Of a stretch of 64,000 nt of DNA, positions 1 through 9,287 are shown one piece after another (the first letter of the stretch is position 1; the number at the start of each line of letters is the position of its first letter). The DNA comes from Halothiobacillus sp045689735 (GTDB taxonomy: Bacteria; Pseudomonadota; Gammaproteobacteria; Halothiobacillales; Halothiobacillaceae): contig NZ_CP142685.1 of assembly GCF_045689735.1 (NCBI RefSeq), positions 1 through 64,000 of the forward strand, given 5' to 3'. The translations under genes were made by a program, and so were the position numbers. Under the pieces are notes generated by a model, which had not been told where the DNA came from, did not search any database, and saw only the letters and a list, made by a program, of their open reading frames with translations.

Positions 1-1404
1 ATGTCATCCCCCGTGCCTTCGTGGTGGACATCCTGTGTCGAAATGCTCGGCGCCGATGTTCCTAAGCAGCAAATCACCATGTATATCCAGCCACTGCAAC
101 CAGAGTGGCTGGGCGATGGGATTTTGATGCTGTGGGCGCCCCACCGTTTCGTGATGGACATGGTGACGCAGGAGTATCTGTCCAAGTTGCGTAGTCTCGC
201 CAGCCAGGTCAGTGGGTTGGCGGATCTGGATCTTCGTGTGCAGGTCGGCAGTGCCCAGAAAACGCCGTCGCGGCTGGGTGGGGTCACGCCCCCGGTGGTT
301 CGCCCAGCGGCGGTAGCGGCACATACCCCATCCGGCGGAGCGGGTTCCGCTGCCCCCGTCAGCATGGCCGAGGCGACCGGCTTTGAGGCGCCGATCAATC
401 GACGGCACAATTTTGCGCACTTTATTGAAGGCAAATCGAACCAGGTCGCCCGCGCTGCCTCGTTGCAGGTCGCTGAAAACCCCGGCACAAGTTATAACCC
501 GCTCTTTATTTACGGCGGGGTCGGGCTGGGTAAAACCCATTTAATGCAAGCGATCGGCAATGCCATCCTCGAAAAAAATCCCCAAGCGCGCGTGATCTAT
601 CTGCATAGTGAGCGCTATGTCCAGCTCATGTTGCGGGATTTGCGGAGCAATACCATCGAACAATTCAAAGAGCGGTATCGCTCGGCGAATGCGCTGTTGA
701 TTGACGATATTCAATTTTTCGCCGGCAAACAGCGTAGTCAGGAAGAGTTTTTTTACCTGTTCAATGCCCTCATTGAGCAGGGGCAGCAGGTCATCATGAC
801 CAGTGATCGATTCCCCAAAGAGATTGAAGGACTGGAAGAGCGCCTCAAGTCCCGGTTTGGTTGGGGGTTGACGGTCTGCGTCGAGCCGCCGGATCTGGAA
901 ACGCGGGTGGCGATCCTGCAAAGTAAGGCCGAACAGCAGGATTTGTTTTTGCCCTCGGATGTGGCTTTTTTTATCGCCAAGCGCGTTCGCTCCAATGTTC
1001 GTGAACTGGAGGGTGCTTTGCGCCGCGTGACGGCAACGGCCCGGTTCACTGAGCAGGTGATTACGGTTGAAACAGCCAAAGAAGCGTTAAAAGACCTGAT
1101 CGCCGCGCAAGCCAAACTTGTCACACTGGAAAACATTCAAAAAACCGTCGCGGATTATTATCAGCTCAAGGCGGCCGATCTCATCGGCGATCGCCGCACC
1201 CGGTCGATTGTTCGACCGCGGCAGATTGCGATGAGTCTGGCCAAGGAGCTGACGAATCACAGCCTGCCCGAAATCGGTGCGGCGTTTGGTGGGCGTGATC
1301 ATTCCACGGTGATCCATGCCTGCCGCAAGATTGATGAGCTGCGGCATACCGACAGCAAGTTGAATGATGAATATAACTCACTGCGCCATACGCTCAGTGG
1401 GTGA
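1..1404 (+). CDS. dnaA: Chromosomal replication initiator protein DnaA
   Basis: Initiator ATPase that binds DnaA boxes at oriC and melts the origin. The 467-residue product has the four-domain layout: an N-terminal helicase-interaction domain (about 1-85), a Pro/Ala-rich linker (about 86-130), an AAA+ core and a C-terminal DNA-binding domain. Walker A GGVGLGKT is at about residues 172-179, Walker B LLIDDIQFF at about 232-240, and the DnaA signature GGRDHSTV at about 430-437. The window starts exactly on its ATG, so the promoter and any upstream oriC are outside. dnaN follows after 32 bp, with recF and gyrB behind it. The gene is full length and its identity is certain. Confidence 0.98.
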   Translation: MSSPVPSWWTSCVEMLGADVPKQQITMYIQPLQPEWLGDGILMLWAPHRFVMDMVTQEYLSKLRSLASQVSGLADLDLRVQVGSAQKTPSRLGGVTPPVVRPAAVAAHTPSGGAGSAAPVSMAEATGFEAPINRRHNFAHFIEGKSNQVARAASLQVAENPGTSYNPLFIYGGVGLGKTHLMQAIGNAILEKNPQARVIYLHSERYVQLMLRDLRSNTIEQFKERYRSANALLIDDIQFFAGKQRSQEEFFYLFNALIEQGQQVIMTSDRFPKEIEGLEERLKSRFGWGLTVCVEPPDLETRVAILQSKAEQQDLFLPSDVAFFIAKRVRSNVRELEGALRRVTATARFTEQVITVETAKEALKDLIAAQAKLVTLENIQKTVADYYQLKAADLIGDRRTRSIVRPRQIAMSLAKELTNHSLPEIGAAFGGRDHSTVIHACRKIDELRHTDSKLNDEYNSLRHTLSG

Positions 1405-1436
1405 GGCGATCCTAAGAATCTGTCAGGAACTACAAC

Positions 1437-2558
1437 ATGAGCATGAATTTTCGGGTGAATCGGGACGCGTTGTTGCAAGCGATTGCACAAGTGATTGGCG
1501 GTGTCGAAAAACGGCAAACCATGCAAATTTTGGGGAATGTGTACCTTTCCCTGGAGCAGGGCGTATTGACGCTGATCACCACTGATTTAGAAATCCAGTT
1601 ACGCACGGAGCTGGCCGTTGAGATGGGCGCCGCCGGTGCGACAACCGTGAATGCCAAGAAACTGGCCGACATCGTCAAGATGGCACCTGATGGCGCAAGC
1701 CTCGCGTTGCATGAACGGGAAAGCTGGCTAGAAATTGATGCGGGTCGCGGCAAGTTCCGTTTGGCGACCCTCCCGGCGGACGGGTTTCCGCGCATGAATG
1801 CCGAGGGCGCGGCGGGTTCTGCGTTCGAGATTCCGCAGAACGCCCTGTACCGCCTGATTGAAAAAACCCAATTTTCCATGGCGCAGCAGGATGTGCGCTA
1901 TTTCTTGAACGGCCTGTTGTTTGATCAACAATCGGATGCCCTGGTCACGGTGGCGACCGATGGGCATCGTTTAGCCTGTGCGCGGTTGCATGGTGTGTCG
2001 GCGGCGCAGCCACGGCAAGTGATCGTGCCGCGCAAGATGGTCATGGAAATGCAAAAAACCCTGTTGCGCGATTCGGCTGAACCCGTGCAGTTAACCTTGC
2101 GGGATCAACAAATCGAATTGGTCTGCGGGGATCATCAACTGATCAGTAAATTGATCGATGGGCGGTACCCGGATTATCAGCGCGTCATTCCTAAAAACAA
2201 TCCGATGCGGGCGCTGCTGAACAAGGCCGATTTGCGCGGGGTACTGCAGCGCGCAAGTATTTTGTCCAATGAGCGATTGTCCGGCGCGGAATTTAAACTG
2301 TCGCCGCAGGAGTTGATTATCGACGCGCGCAATGCCGAGAGTGAATCCTCCTCTGAATCGATGCCGATGGCGTTTGTCGGCGACCCGATGAATATCACCT
2401 TCAATATTTCTTATTTATTGCAGATTCTCGCGGTGATCGACACCGATCAGGTGCAGTTTGAACTGGATGGCGCCGAGTCCAGCGCGTTGATTCGCCCGGA
2501 GGATGATCCGGATGCGCTGGTCTCGTCGCTATTCGTGCTGATGCCGATGAAGATGTGA
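1437..2558 (+). CDS. dnaN: DNA polymerase III beta sliding clamp
   Basis: Ring-shaped processivity clamp that tethers polymerase III and other DNA enzymes to DNA. The 373-residue length and the three-domain beta-clamp pattern fit, ending in the typical LFVLMPMKM. The start at 1437 is favoured by AGGA at 1425-1428, eight bases upstream. A second ATG two codons later (1443) aligns better with the N-terminus of homologues but has poorer ribosome-site spacing. The gene lies 32 bp after dnaA and 13 bp before recF, so the three are probably co-transcribed. Confidence 0.97.
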   Translation: MSMNFRVNRDALLQAIAQVIGGVEKRQTMQILGNVYLSLEQGVLTLITTDLEIQLRTELAVEMGAAGATTVNAKKLADIVKMAPDGASLALHERESWLEIDAGRGKFRLATLPADGFPRMNAEGAAGSAFEIPQNALYRLIEKTQFSMAQQDVRYFLNGLLFDQQSDALVTVATDGHRLACARLHGVSAAQPRQVIVPRKMVMEMQKTLLRDSAEPVQLTLRDQQIELVCGDHQLISKLIDGRYPDYQRVIPKNNPMRALLNKADLRGVLQRASILSNERLSGAEFKLSPQELIIDARNAESESSSESMPMAFVGDPMNITFNISYLLQILAVIDTDQVQFELDGAESSALIRPEDDPDALVSSLFVLMPMKM

Positions 2559-2571
2559 GCCGCCGCCGCCA

Positions 2572-3633
2572 TTGGCTGTTATCCAGTCACTCAGTGTTGC
2601 CAACTTCAGGAATTTGGTCATTCCTGAGGTTGAGTTTTCGCCGCAATTCAATGTGCTGACCGGCGAAAATGCGGCCGGAAAATCCAGCGTGTTGGAAGCG
2701 ATCCTGTTTCTCGGGACGCTGAAATCGTTCCGTACCGCAAATGTCCAAGAGCTGATTGCGCGGGACGCATCCTGTGCTGTGGTGCGCGCGACGGCCGAGG
2801 TGTCGGATGGCCTGCGCTGCGTGCTGGCCGCCGAGCGTTGCAAATCCGGATTGCGATTGCGGATGAATCAAGAGCCGCTGTCGCGCGCCAGTGAATTCAT
2901 CGCCCAGTTGCCGATCCTGGCTCTGCACGCGCAATCAGATGATTTGCTGTTGGCCGGACCCGATCACCGGCGACGGTTCCTCGACCGGCTGGCGTTCTAT
3001 TTGCTGCCGGAGTTTTTCGCGCAGTACGCCCAGTTCAACCGTGTGCTGAAGCAGCGGAATGCGGCGTTGAAAGCCCGACAGTCGGTACATCCCTGGAATG
3101 AGTTGTTTGTCCGTCATGCGACGAACCTGAGCGCGGCGCGCGCCCGTGCATTGGCGCTGCTCATGGCGGCATTGCCCGGGGTATTGGCTGCGGTTTCGCC
3201 TCAATTGCAGGTTTCGGCGGAGTTCCATCCGGGGCACTCGGGTGGCGATTTGCTTGAAGCATTGCAGCGCAGTGCCATTCGAGAACAGGAACTGCGGCAA
3301 ACGCTGGTCGGGCCGCATCGGGCGGATATCGTCCTGACAACCCCGGAGGGGCCGCTCAAAGCCCTCGCCTCCCGTGGGCAAATCAAAGTCTTCGTTTTGG
3401 CGTTGACGCTCGCCGTAGCCGAGGTTTGGCGGGTGCACCGGGCGCATCGCGCCATTTTGTTGTTTGATGACTTTATGACCGAGCTCGATGGCGCGCATTT
3501 GTCGCTGGTGTTTGAGTATCTTCAGTCGTTCGGTCATCAGGCTTTTTTCACCACGGTGGATGCCCGCAGCTACCCGGATCATTTCGCTGCACGCTTTGTG
3601 TTGCGGGGCGGGCAGTTGTCATCCGTGGTATGA
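2572..3633 (+). CDS. recF: DNA replication and repair protein RecF
   Basis: SMC-like ATPase that helps load RecA at single-strand gaps. The 353-residue protein has Walker A GENAAGKSS at residues 31-39 and, near the C-terminus, the Walker B region ILLFDDFMTELD. The start is a TTG at 2572, giving MAVIQSLSVANFRNL, which matches the family N-terminus; no in-frame ATG lies between it and the dnaN stop 13 bp upstream. It sits in the dnaA-dnaN-recF-gyrB order. The TTG start probably keeps expression low, which is an inference. Confidence 0.96.
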   Translation: MAVIQSLSVANFRNLVIPEVEFSPQFNVLTGENAAGKSSVLEAILFLGTLKSFRTANVQELIARDASCAVVRATAEVSDGLRCVLAAERCKSGLRLRMNQEPLSRASEFIAQLPILALHAQSDDLLLAGPDHRRRFLDRLAFYLLPEFFAQYAQFNRVLKQRNAALKARQSVHPWNELFVRHATNLSAARARALALLMAALPGVLAAVSPQLQVSAEFHPGHSGGDLLEALQRSAIREQELRQTLVGPHRADIVLTTPEGPLKALASRGQIKVFVLALTLAVAEVWRVHRAHRAILLFDDFMTELDGAHLSLVFEYLQSFGHQAFFTTVDARSYPDHFAARFVLRGGQLSSVV

Positions 3634-3670
3634 TCCGCCGGTTATTTTCGCGGGTTTTAGGCCGATTCTC

Positions 3671-6082
3671 ATGTCAGAACAAAGCAGTTACGATTCCAGC
3701 AGTATCAAGGTGCTCAAGGGGCTGGATGCCGTTCGCAAGCGCCCCGGGATGTACATTGGCGACACCGATGACGGGAGCGGCCTGCACCATATGGTGTTCG
3801 AGGTAGTCGACAATGCCGTAGACGAGGCCTTGGCCGGGCACTGCGATACCGTCACCGTGGTGATGCATGCGGATGGTTCTGTTTCCGTGGCGGATAATGG
3901 GCGCGGCATCCCGGTGGATATTCATCCGGAAGAAGGCGTATCCGCCGCCGAGGTCATCATGACCGTGCTGCACGCCGGCGGTAAATTCGACCAGAACAGC
4001 TATAAGGTATCCGGCGGCCTGCACGGCGTCGGTGTGTCCGTGGTCAATGCCTTGTCGGATGAGTTGGAGCTCACGATTTGCCGGAATGGCAAGCAGTACC
4101 AGCAATCCTATCGTTTGGGGGTGCCACAGGCGCCCTTGGCCGAAACGGGCACTGCGGAGACGACGGGGACGAGCGTGCGTTTCCTGCCGAGCCCAACCAT
4201 CTTTTCGGACGTGGTGTTTCACTACGACATCCTCGCCAAACGACTGCGCGAGCTGTCATTCCTAAATTCCGGCATTCGCATGAATTTGCGGGACGAGATT
4301 TCGGGGCGGGAAGATGTTTTTTACTATGAAGGCGGTATTCGTGCGTTTGTCGAGCATTTGAACAAGGGAAAAACGCCGATTCACAAGCAGGTTTTGAGTT
4401 TCTCCGGTCAGCGGGATGCGGTGTTCGTCGATCTGGCCTTGCAGTGGAATGATTCCTACCAAGAGAGTCTGTACTGCTTTACCAACAACATTCCCCAAAA
4501 AGACGGCGGGACGCATTTGACCGGTTTCCGTGCGGCGTTGACGCGTACGCTGAATGACTACATGGATCGCAGTGGGATCCTCAAAAAAGCCAAGGTGTCC
4601 ACCTCGGGGGATGATTGGCGGGAAGGCTTGGTGGCGGTCATCTCCATCAAGGTGCCCGATCCGAAATTTTCCTCTCAAACCAAAGAGAAACTGGTTTCTT
4701 CGGAAGTTAAAAATGCCGTGGAATCTCTGGCGGCAGAAAAACTGGCCGAGTATCTGGAAGAAAATCCGGCCGAAGCGGGGCTGATCACCAGTAAAATCAT
4801 CGAAGCGGCTCGGGCGCGAGAAGCGGCTCGGCGCGCCCGAGAAATGACGCGCCGTAAGGGCGCGCTGGACATTGCGGGCCTGCCCGGCAAGCTGGCGGAT
4901 TGTCAGGAAAAAGACCCGGCCTTGTCTGAGTTGTACTTGGTGGAAGGGGACTCTGCCGGTGGATCGGCCAAGCAGGGGCGGGATCGGCGTACCCAGGCGA
5001 TTCTGCCGCTCAAGGGCAAGATTCTGAATGTGGAAAAGGCGCGGTTCGACAAAATGTTGTCGTCCGCCGAAGTGGGCACGCTGATTACCGCGCTGGGCTG
5101 CGGTATTGGCCGGGAAGATTTCAACCCGGACAAGTTGCGCTATCACCGCATTATCATCATGACTGACGCGGATGTTGACGGTAGCCACATCCGTACCTTG
5201 CTGCTCACCTTCTTTTATCGGCAGATGCGCGAACTGGTCGAGCGCGGGCATATTTTCATTGCCCAGCCGCCTTTATACAAAGTCAAAAAAGGCAAGCAGG
5301 AACAATATTTGAAAGACGAGCTGGCGCTCAATCAATTTCTGCTGCAACTGGCGGTGGATGGCGCGGCGTTGCACATTAGCCCGGAAGCACCGCCCATCGC
5401 GGGTGTCGCTTTGGAATCTTTGGCGCGGGATTTCTTGGTTGCGCAGGCAGTGATCGAGCGATTGGCGCATCGTTATGATCCGGTCGTGCTGAAGGCGCTG
5501 CTGCGCGTGGCGCGTAGGGAGCCGTCTGAGCTGCTGAGTGAGGCAGCTTCATCCTGGCGTGCGCAATTGCTGCAGGCGATCAATGCGCAGGCGGATGTCG
5601 GGGTTCAATATGCCTGGGCGCAGTCCGGGGCAGAGACACCCCCGCACGGCCTGTTGTTCGATCGGATCCAGCATGGTGTTTCACATGAAACATTGCTGCC
5701 AGCGTCCTTTTTTGCGACGACGGATTACAAGGTGCTGGGTGATCTCGCGGCGCGGCTTGATGGGTTGCTCTCGGCAGAGTCTCGCGTGGTGCGTGGGGAA
5801 AAATCCTTGCCCGTCCAGCAGTTCGAGCAGGCGATTCAGTGGTTGATGCAGGAAGGCCGTCGCGGGCTGGGCGTGCAGCGCTATAAGGGCTTGGGCGAGA
5901 TGAACCCGGATCAGCTCTGGGAAACCACCATGAATCCGGCGACACGACGCCTTTTACAGGTGCGGATCGAAGATGCCATGGCGGCAGATGAGTTGTTCAG
6001 TGTGCTGATGGGTGATGTGGTTGAACCCCGCCGGGAGTTCATCGAGAAATTCGCGCTATCCGCCACCAATATCGATGTCTGA
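3671..6082 (+). CDS. gyrB: DNA gyrase subunit B
   Basis: ATPase subunit of the A2B2 gyrase that introduces negative supercoils. From the ATG at 3671 the product is 803 residues, the length of Escherichia coli-type GyrB, including the insert in the TOPRIM/C-terminal half. Visible motifs are the GHKL ATP site (EVVDNAVDEAL, DNGRGIPVD, GGLHGVGVSVVNALS), the TOPRIM motif LYLVEGDSAGGSAKQGRDR, the metal-binding MTDADVDGSHI and the terminal QRYKGLGEMNPDQLW. The open frame continues upstream to 3488 inside recF, but MSEQSSYDSSSIKVLKGLD is the conserved start. It lies 37 bp after recF. Confidence 0.98.
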   Translation: MSEQSSYDSSSIKVLKGLDAVRKRPGMYIGDTDDGSGLHHMVFEVVDNAVDEALAGHCDTVTVVMHADGSVSVADNGRGIPVDIHPEEGVSAAEVIMTVLHAGGKFDQNSYKVSGGLHGVGVSVVNALSDELELTICRNGKQYQQSYRLGVPQAPLAETGTAETTGTSVRFLPSPTIFSDVVFHYDILAKRLRELSFLNSGIRMNLRDEISGREDVFYYEGGIRAFVEHLNKGKTPIHKQVLSFSGQRDAVFVDLALQWNDSYQESLYCFTNNIPQKDGGTHLTGFRAALTRTLNDYMDRSGILKKAKVSTSGDDWREGLVAVISIKVPDPKFSSQTKEKLVSSEVKNAVESLAAEKLAEYLEENPAEAGLITSKIIEAARAREAARRAREMTRRKGALDIAGLPGKLADCQEKDPALSELYLVEGDSAGGSAKQGRDRRTQAILPLKGKILNVEKARFDKMLSSAEVGTLITALGCGIGREDFNPDKLRYHRIIIMTDADVDGSHIRTLLLTFFYRQMRELVERGHIFIAQPPLYKVKKGKQEQYLKDELALNQFLLQLAVDGAALHISPEAPPIAGVALESLARDFLVAQAVIERLAHRYDPVVLKALLRVARREPSELLSEAASSWRAQLLQAINAQADVGVQYAWAQSGAETPPHGLLFDRIQHGVSHETLLPASFFATTDYKVLGDLAARLDGLLSAESRVVRGEKSLPVQQFEQAIQWLMQEGRRGLGVQRYKGLGEMNPDQLWETTMNPATRRLLQVRIEDAMAADELFSVLMGDVVEPRREFIEKFALSATNIDV

Positions 6083-6154
6083 TCCCCAGTCGCTTGTCGG
6101 AGGGCGGCCGGCGGTTGGTGGCCGCGATCGTCCCACGGGGCGACCGGTTTAATG

Positions 6155-7006
6155 CTATGCCTGCGGGGTGAACCGCAGGGACAAATCCACCGCCTGGATG
6201 TGCTTGGTCAACGCACCGATCGAGATGAAATCCACGCCCGTTTCCGCAACGGCGCGAACCGTGTGGATATCAACATTACCGGAGGCTTCGAGCGTGGCTC
6301 GACCGGCCGTCTGCTTCACGGCTTGCCGCAGCGTAGCCAGATCAAAGTTATCCAAAAGAACCCGTTGCACCCCCGCTGCGAGGGCTTCGTCTAGCTCGGC
6401 TAGGGTTTCAACCTCCACTTCCAGCGGTAAACAGGGGTGAAGCGCGCGGCTGGCGGCTACGGCTGCGCGAATGGAACCCGCCGCCATGATGTGGTTTTCC
6501 TTGATGAGCACCATGTCATACAACCCAAGCCGGTGATTCACCCCGCCGCCGCAGGTCACGGCATATTTCTGGGCAAGCCGGAGACCGGGGAGGGTTTTAC
6601 GGGTATCGAGAATTCGCGCACGCGTGCCGCGAATCGCATCCACATAGGCTCGGGTCGCGGTTGCGGTTGCGCTCAAGGTTTGAAGGAAGTTCAGCGCTGT
6701 GCGTTCAGCGGTGAGCAAGGCGCGCGCGGGGCCGGATAGCTCGGCAAGGCATTGATTGGGGGCGAGGGGTTCACCATCATCAGCGAGCCAGTGAAGTTCG
6801 GTGGCCGGTGAAACTTGCAGGAATGTCGCTTCGGCCCAAGGGCGCCCCGCCAACACGCAGGCTTCGCGGGCGATGATGCGGCCAGTCATGCGCGTATCGG
6901 CGGGGATTAGTTGCGCGGAGACATCGCCTGCGCCCAAGTCTTCCGCGAGCGCTTGGCGGACGGTTTCGGTGATGTGTGCTGAATCGATCATGGGTTTGCT
7001 CGGCAA
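6155..7006 (-). CDS. nadC: Nicotinate-nucleotide diphosphorylase (carboxylating)
   Basis: Quinolinate phosphoribosyltransferase. It converts quinolinate and PRPP to nicotinate mononucleotide in de novo NAD synthesis. The product is about 283 residues with family motifs LSATATATRAYVDAI, DTRKTLPGLR (phosphate and quinolinate binding), GGGVNHRLGLYD and VEVETLAELDEAL. Two starts are possible: a TTG at 7006 with GAGG five bases upstream, or an ATG at 6991 without a clear ribosome site. The longer form is given. The gene is convergent with gyrB and divergent from phoB. No other nad gene is near. Confidence 0.95.
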   Translation of the reverse strand: MPSKPMIDSAHITETVRQALAEDLGAGDVSAQLIPADTRMTGRIIAREACVLAGRPWAEATFLQVSPATELHWLADDGEPLAPNQCLAELSGPARALLTAERTALNFLQTLSATATATRAYVDAIRGTRARILDTRKTLPGLRLAQKYAVTCGGGVNHRLGLYDMVLIKENHIMAAGSIRAAVAASRALHPCLPLEVEVETLAELDEALAAGVQRVLLDNFDLATLRQAVKQTAGRATLEASGNVDIHTVRAVAETGVDFISIGALTKHIQAVDLSLRFTPQA

Positions 7007-7070
7007 AATTATCCTCGGCTACTGTACTTCGCGGCGCAGGGGATTGCAGCCCTCGCGCGACATTGTCATA

Positions 7071-7088
7071 TTGTCATAATGCTGTCAC
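7071..7088 (+). promoter_or_regulatory. Pho box upstream of phoB
   Basis: Two 7-bp repeats, TTGTCAT at 7071-7077 and CTGTCAC at 7082-7088, lie exactly 11 bp apart with the 4-bp AATG between them. This is the layout of a PhoB-binding Pho box. A further half-site TTGTCAT at 7063-7069 is out of the 11-bp phase. The box ends 49 bp before the phoB start, which fits autoregulation of phoBR under phosphate limitation. Confidence 0.75.
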
Positions 7089-7137
7089 CGGCCTTCGATC
7101 CAATAGTCAAAATTTTGCAACATGAGGGATACGCGTC

Positions 7138-7833
7138 ATGGCGCCACGGAAAATGATTTTGCTGGTTGAGGATGAAAAGCCGATTCGGGAGATGGTGGCC
7201 TTCGCATTGGGGCGGGGGGGCTACGATTTGGTCGAGGCCGGAGATGTGGCCGAAGCCTTTGAGCAAATGTCGCAAAAGCTGCCAGATCTGGTGCTGCTGG
7301 ATTGGATGTTGCCCGGCGCCAGTGGAATTGAATTTGCCCGTCGCATGAAGCGGGACGAGATGACGCGGGATGTGCCCATCGTGATGCTGACGGCGCGCGG
7401 GGAAGAGGAGGATAAGGTTAACGGCTTGGAAGCCGGCGCGGATGATTACATCACCAAACCGTTCTCGCCGCGCGAGTTGATGGCGCGGATTAAAGCGGTA
7501 CTCCGGCGGGCATCGCCCGAAGACGAGGGCGGCATCATCGAAATTGCCGGCCTCAAGCTCGATCCCGAAAGCCACCGGGTGATTGGTGGCGGGATGGATA
7601 TCGAGATCGGCCCAACCGAGTTCCGGTTGCTGACATTTTTCATGACCCACCCGGAGCGCGTATTCAGTCGCACGCAGTTGCTGGATCGTATCTGGGGGCG
7701 CAATGCCTATGTCGAGGAGCGTACCGTCGATGTGCACATTTTGCGCCTGCGTAAAGCGTTAATGCCCAGCGGGTTTGATGGATTGATTCAAACCGTGCGG
7801 GGCGTGGGTTACCGTCTGTCGAGTAAAGCCTGA
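7138..7833 (+). CDS. phoB: Phosphate regulon response regulator PhoB
   Basis: OmpR/PhoB-type transcription factor activated by phosphorylation when phosphate is scarce. The 231-residue protein has a receiver domain (about 1-120) with acidic pocket E11/D12, phospho-acceptor D55 in LLDWMLPG, and the conserved T and K in MLTARG and DDYITKPFSP. A C-terminal winged helix follows (about 130-228; VDVHILRLRKAL, VRGVGYRL). The ribosome site GAGGG lies about ten bases before the ATG. phoR follows after 2 bp, forming a two-component operon. The Pho box upstream and the partner kinase make the PhoB assignment firmer than family membership alone. Confidence 0.93.
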   Translation: MAPRKMILLVEDEKPIREMVAFALGRGGYDLVEAGDVAEAFEQMSQKLPDLVLLDWMLPGASGIEFARRMKRDEMTRDVPIVMLTARGEEEDKVNGLEAGADDYITKPFSPRELMARIKAVLRRASPEDEGGIIEIAGLKLDPESHRVIGGGMDIEIGPTEFRLLTFFMTHPERVFSRTQLLDRIWGRNAYVEERTVDVHILRLRKALMPSGFDGLIQTVRGVGYRLSSKA

Positions 7834-7835
7834 GC

Positions 7836-9218
7836 ATGTCGCGCCCGCCCCGCCCATCTTCTTCTTCAAGCCAACAGCGGCGTGCGCGGCGATTGGGTGT
7901 TGCCCGGTGGCGCCAAGAACTGTTTTTGCTGTTGCTCTGCCTGTCGGTGGGCGGGCTGTTGTGGTTCGCCGGCGGGAATGCGGGTGGGATGTTGGCGCTG
8001 AGTCTTGCCCTCTATGCCGCCAGCCTGATCTATCGGTTGATGCGGGTGGCGCGCGCCGCCCGACGGCATCACAGCGGAGCGGCTGTCTATGGTTTGCCCG
8101 GTCTGATCCAGGATCGACAGCGGCGGATTCGCAGCGCCTGGGGGCGTCGGCAGCGAAAACTCGCCGATTTGCTGAAGCGCTATCATCACTCGGCCATGTC
8201 GGTGCCCGACGCCATGATCGTATTGGCACCGAATCGTGAAATTGAATGGCTCAATCATGCGGCCTGCGATCTGCTTGGGCTGCATCGGAATGATGTCGGG
8301 TTGCGCGTAGATAATCTGATCCGTGATCCCGCGTTCACCCGCTGGCTATCGGAGGGGGTGTCGGGGCGTGCCTTAGAATTTCAGTCCCCCGCCGGAGAGC
8401 ATCGCGCATTGAGCTTACGGCTTGAGGCATATGGCGATGATCGCTGGTTATTGATTGGCCGGGATGTGACGGCGCTGTATCGATTGCAGGGGGTGCGTCA
8501 GGACTTCGTGGCCAATGTGTCCCACGAGTTACGCACCCCGCTGACGGTGTTGGCGGGGTATCTGGAAACCTTGCTGGATACGGAAGAAGATACCGATGCC
8601 GAGTTCTATCGCATTCTGACGCATATGCATCAGCAATCGGAACGCATGCGCCGCATCGTCGAAGATCTGTTGCTGCTCTCCCGATTGGAGACGACGCATC
8701 CCGACGCGGAGTATTTTGAACCGATCGACATGCAGGATCTGCTGACCACGATGGCGGAGGATGCGCGCCTGCTGTCTGGCGAGGATCGGCATCAAATCCT
8801 CTGTGAAATCGATGCGGAATTGTGGTTGGTCGGTATCGTGCGCGAGCTGCATTCCGCGTTGTCTAATTTGGTTTTCAACGCGGTGAAATATACGCCGAGC
8901 GAAGGCACCATCACGATGAGCTGGCGGCAGAATGCGCAGGGAGAGCCGGTGTTTTCTGTTCGCGATACCGGGATTGGGATCGAACCCCGGCATATTCCCC
9001 GGCTGACGGAGCGGTTTTACCGCATCGATGTGGGGCGATCACGCGCCCGAGGCGGAACGGGATTGGGGCTGGCGATCGTCAAGCATGTGATCTTGCGGCA
9101 CGATGCGCGGCTAGATATTGTGAGCCAGCCGAATCAGGGCAGTACATTTTCGGTGACCTTCCCGGCCAGTCGTGCCGAGCGGCATGTCGGTCGCCTGATG
9201 CAGCGATCATCGACTTGA
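7836..9218 (+). CDS. phoR: Phosphate regulon sensor histidine kinase PhoR
   Basis: Inner-membrane sensor kinase that phosphorylates PhoB. The 460-residue protein has two N-terminal hydrophobic segments (about 27-65), a PAS domain (about 115-205), a HisKA dimerisation domain with the phosphorylated His in FVANVSHELRTPL, and an HATPase domain with the N box NLVFNAVKYTP, DTGIGI and GGTGLGLAIVKHV. There is no large periplasmic sensor domain, as in known PhoR, which senses through the Pst/PhoU complex; no pst genes lie here. It begins 2 bp after phoB, implying translational coupling. Confidence 0.92.
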   Translation: MSRPPRPSSSSSQQRRARRLGVARWRQELFLLLLCLSVGGLLWFAGGNAGGMLALSLALYAASLIYRLMRVARAARRHHSGAAVYGLPGLIQDRQRRIRSAWGRRQRKLADLLKRYHHSAMSVPDAMIVLAPNREIEWLNHAACDLLGLHRNDVGLRVDNLIRDPAFTRWLSEGVSGRALEFQSPAGEHRALSLRLEAYGDDRWLLIGRDVTALYRLQGVRQDFVANVSHELRTPLTVLAGYLETLLDTEEDTDAEFYRILTHMHQQSERMRRIVEDLLLLSRLETTHPDAEYFEPIDMQDLLTTMAEDARLLSGEDRHQILCEIDAELWLVGIVRELHSALSNLVFNAVKYTPSEGTITMSWRQNAQGEPVFSVRDTGIGIEPRHIPRLTERFYRIDVGRSRARGGTGLGLAIVKHVILRHDARLDIVSQPNQGSTFSVTFPASRAERHVGRLMQRSST

Positions 9219-9234
9219 GACCCAAATGCAGGCG

Positions 9235-9258
9235 AAAAAAACCGGGCATAAGCCCGGT
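9235..9258 (-). terminator. Intrinsic terminator of the SCP2-like gene
   Basis: A perfect 7-bp stem, ACCGGGC and GCCCGGT (9241-9247 and 9252-9258) with loop ATAA, is followed on the minus strand by a run of seven U (9241-9235). It lies 30 bp downstream of the SCP2-like stop codon. The phoR side has no T-tract, so it mainly serves the minus strand. Confidence 0.8.
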
Positions 9259-9287
9259 GTGTGCGCGAACAATCGAGCCGAATGCGA

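Noticed and set aside
3488..3670. An upstream extension of gyrB by 61 codons
   Set aside because: It lies within recF and lacks homology; the conserved start is the ATG at 3671.
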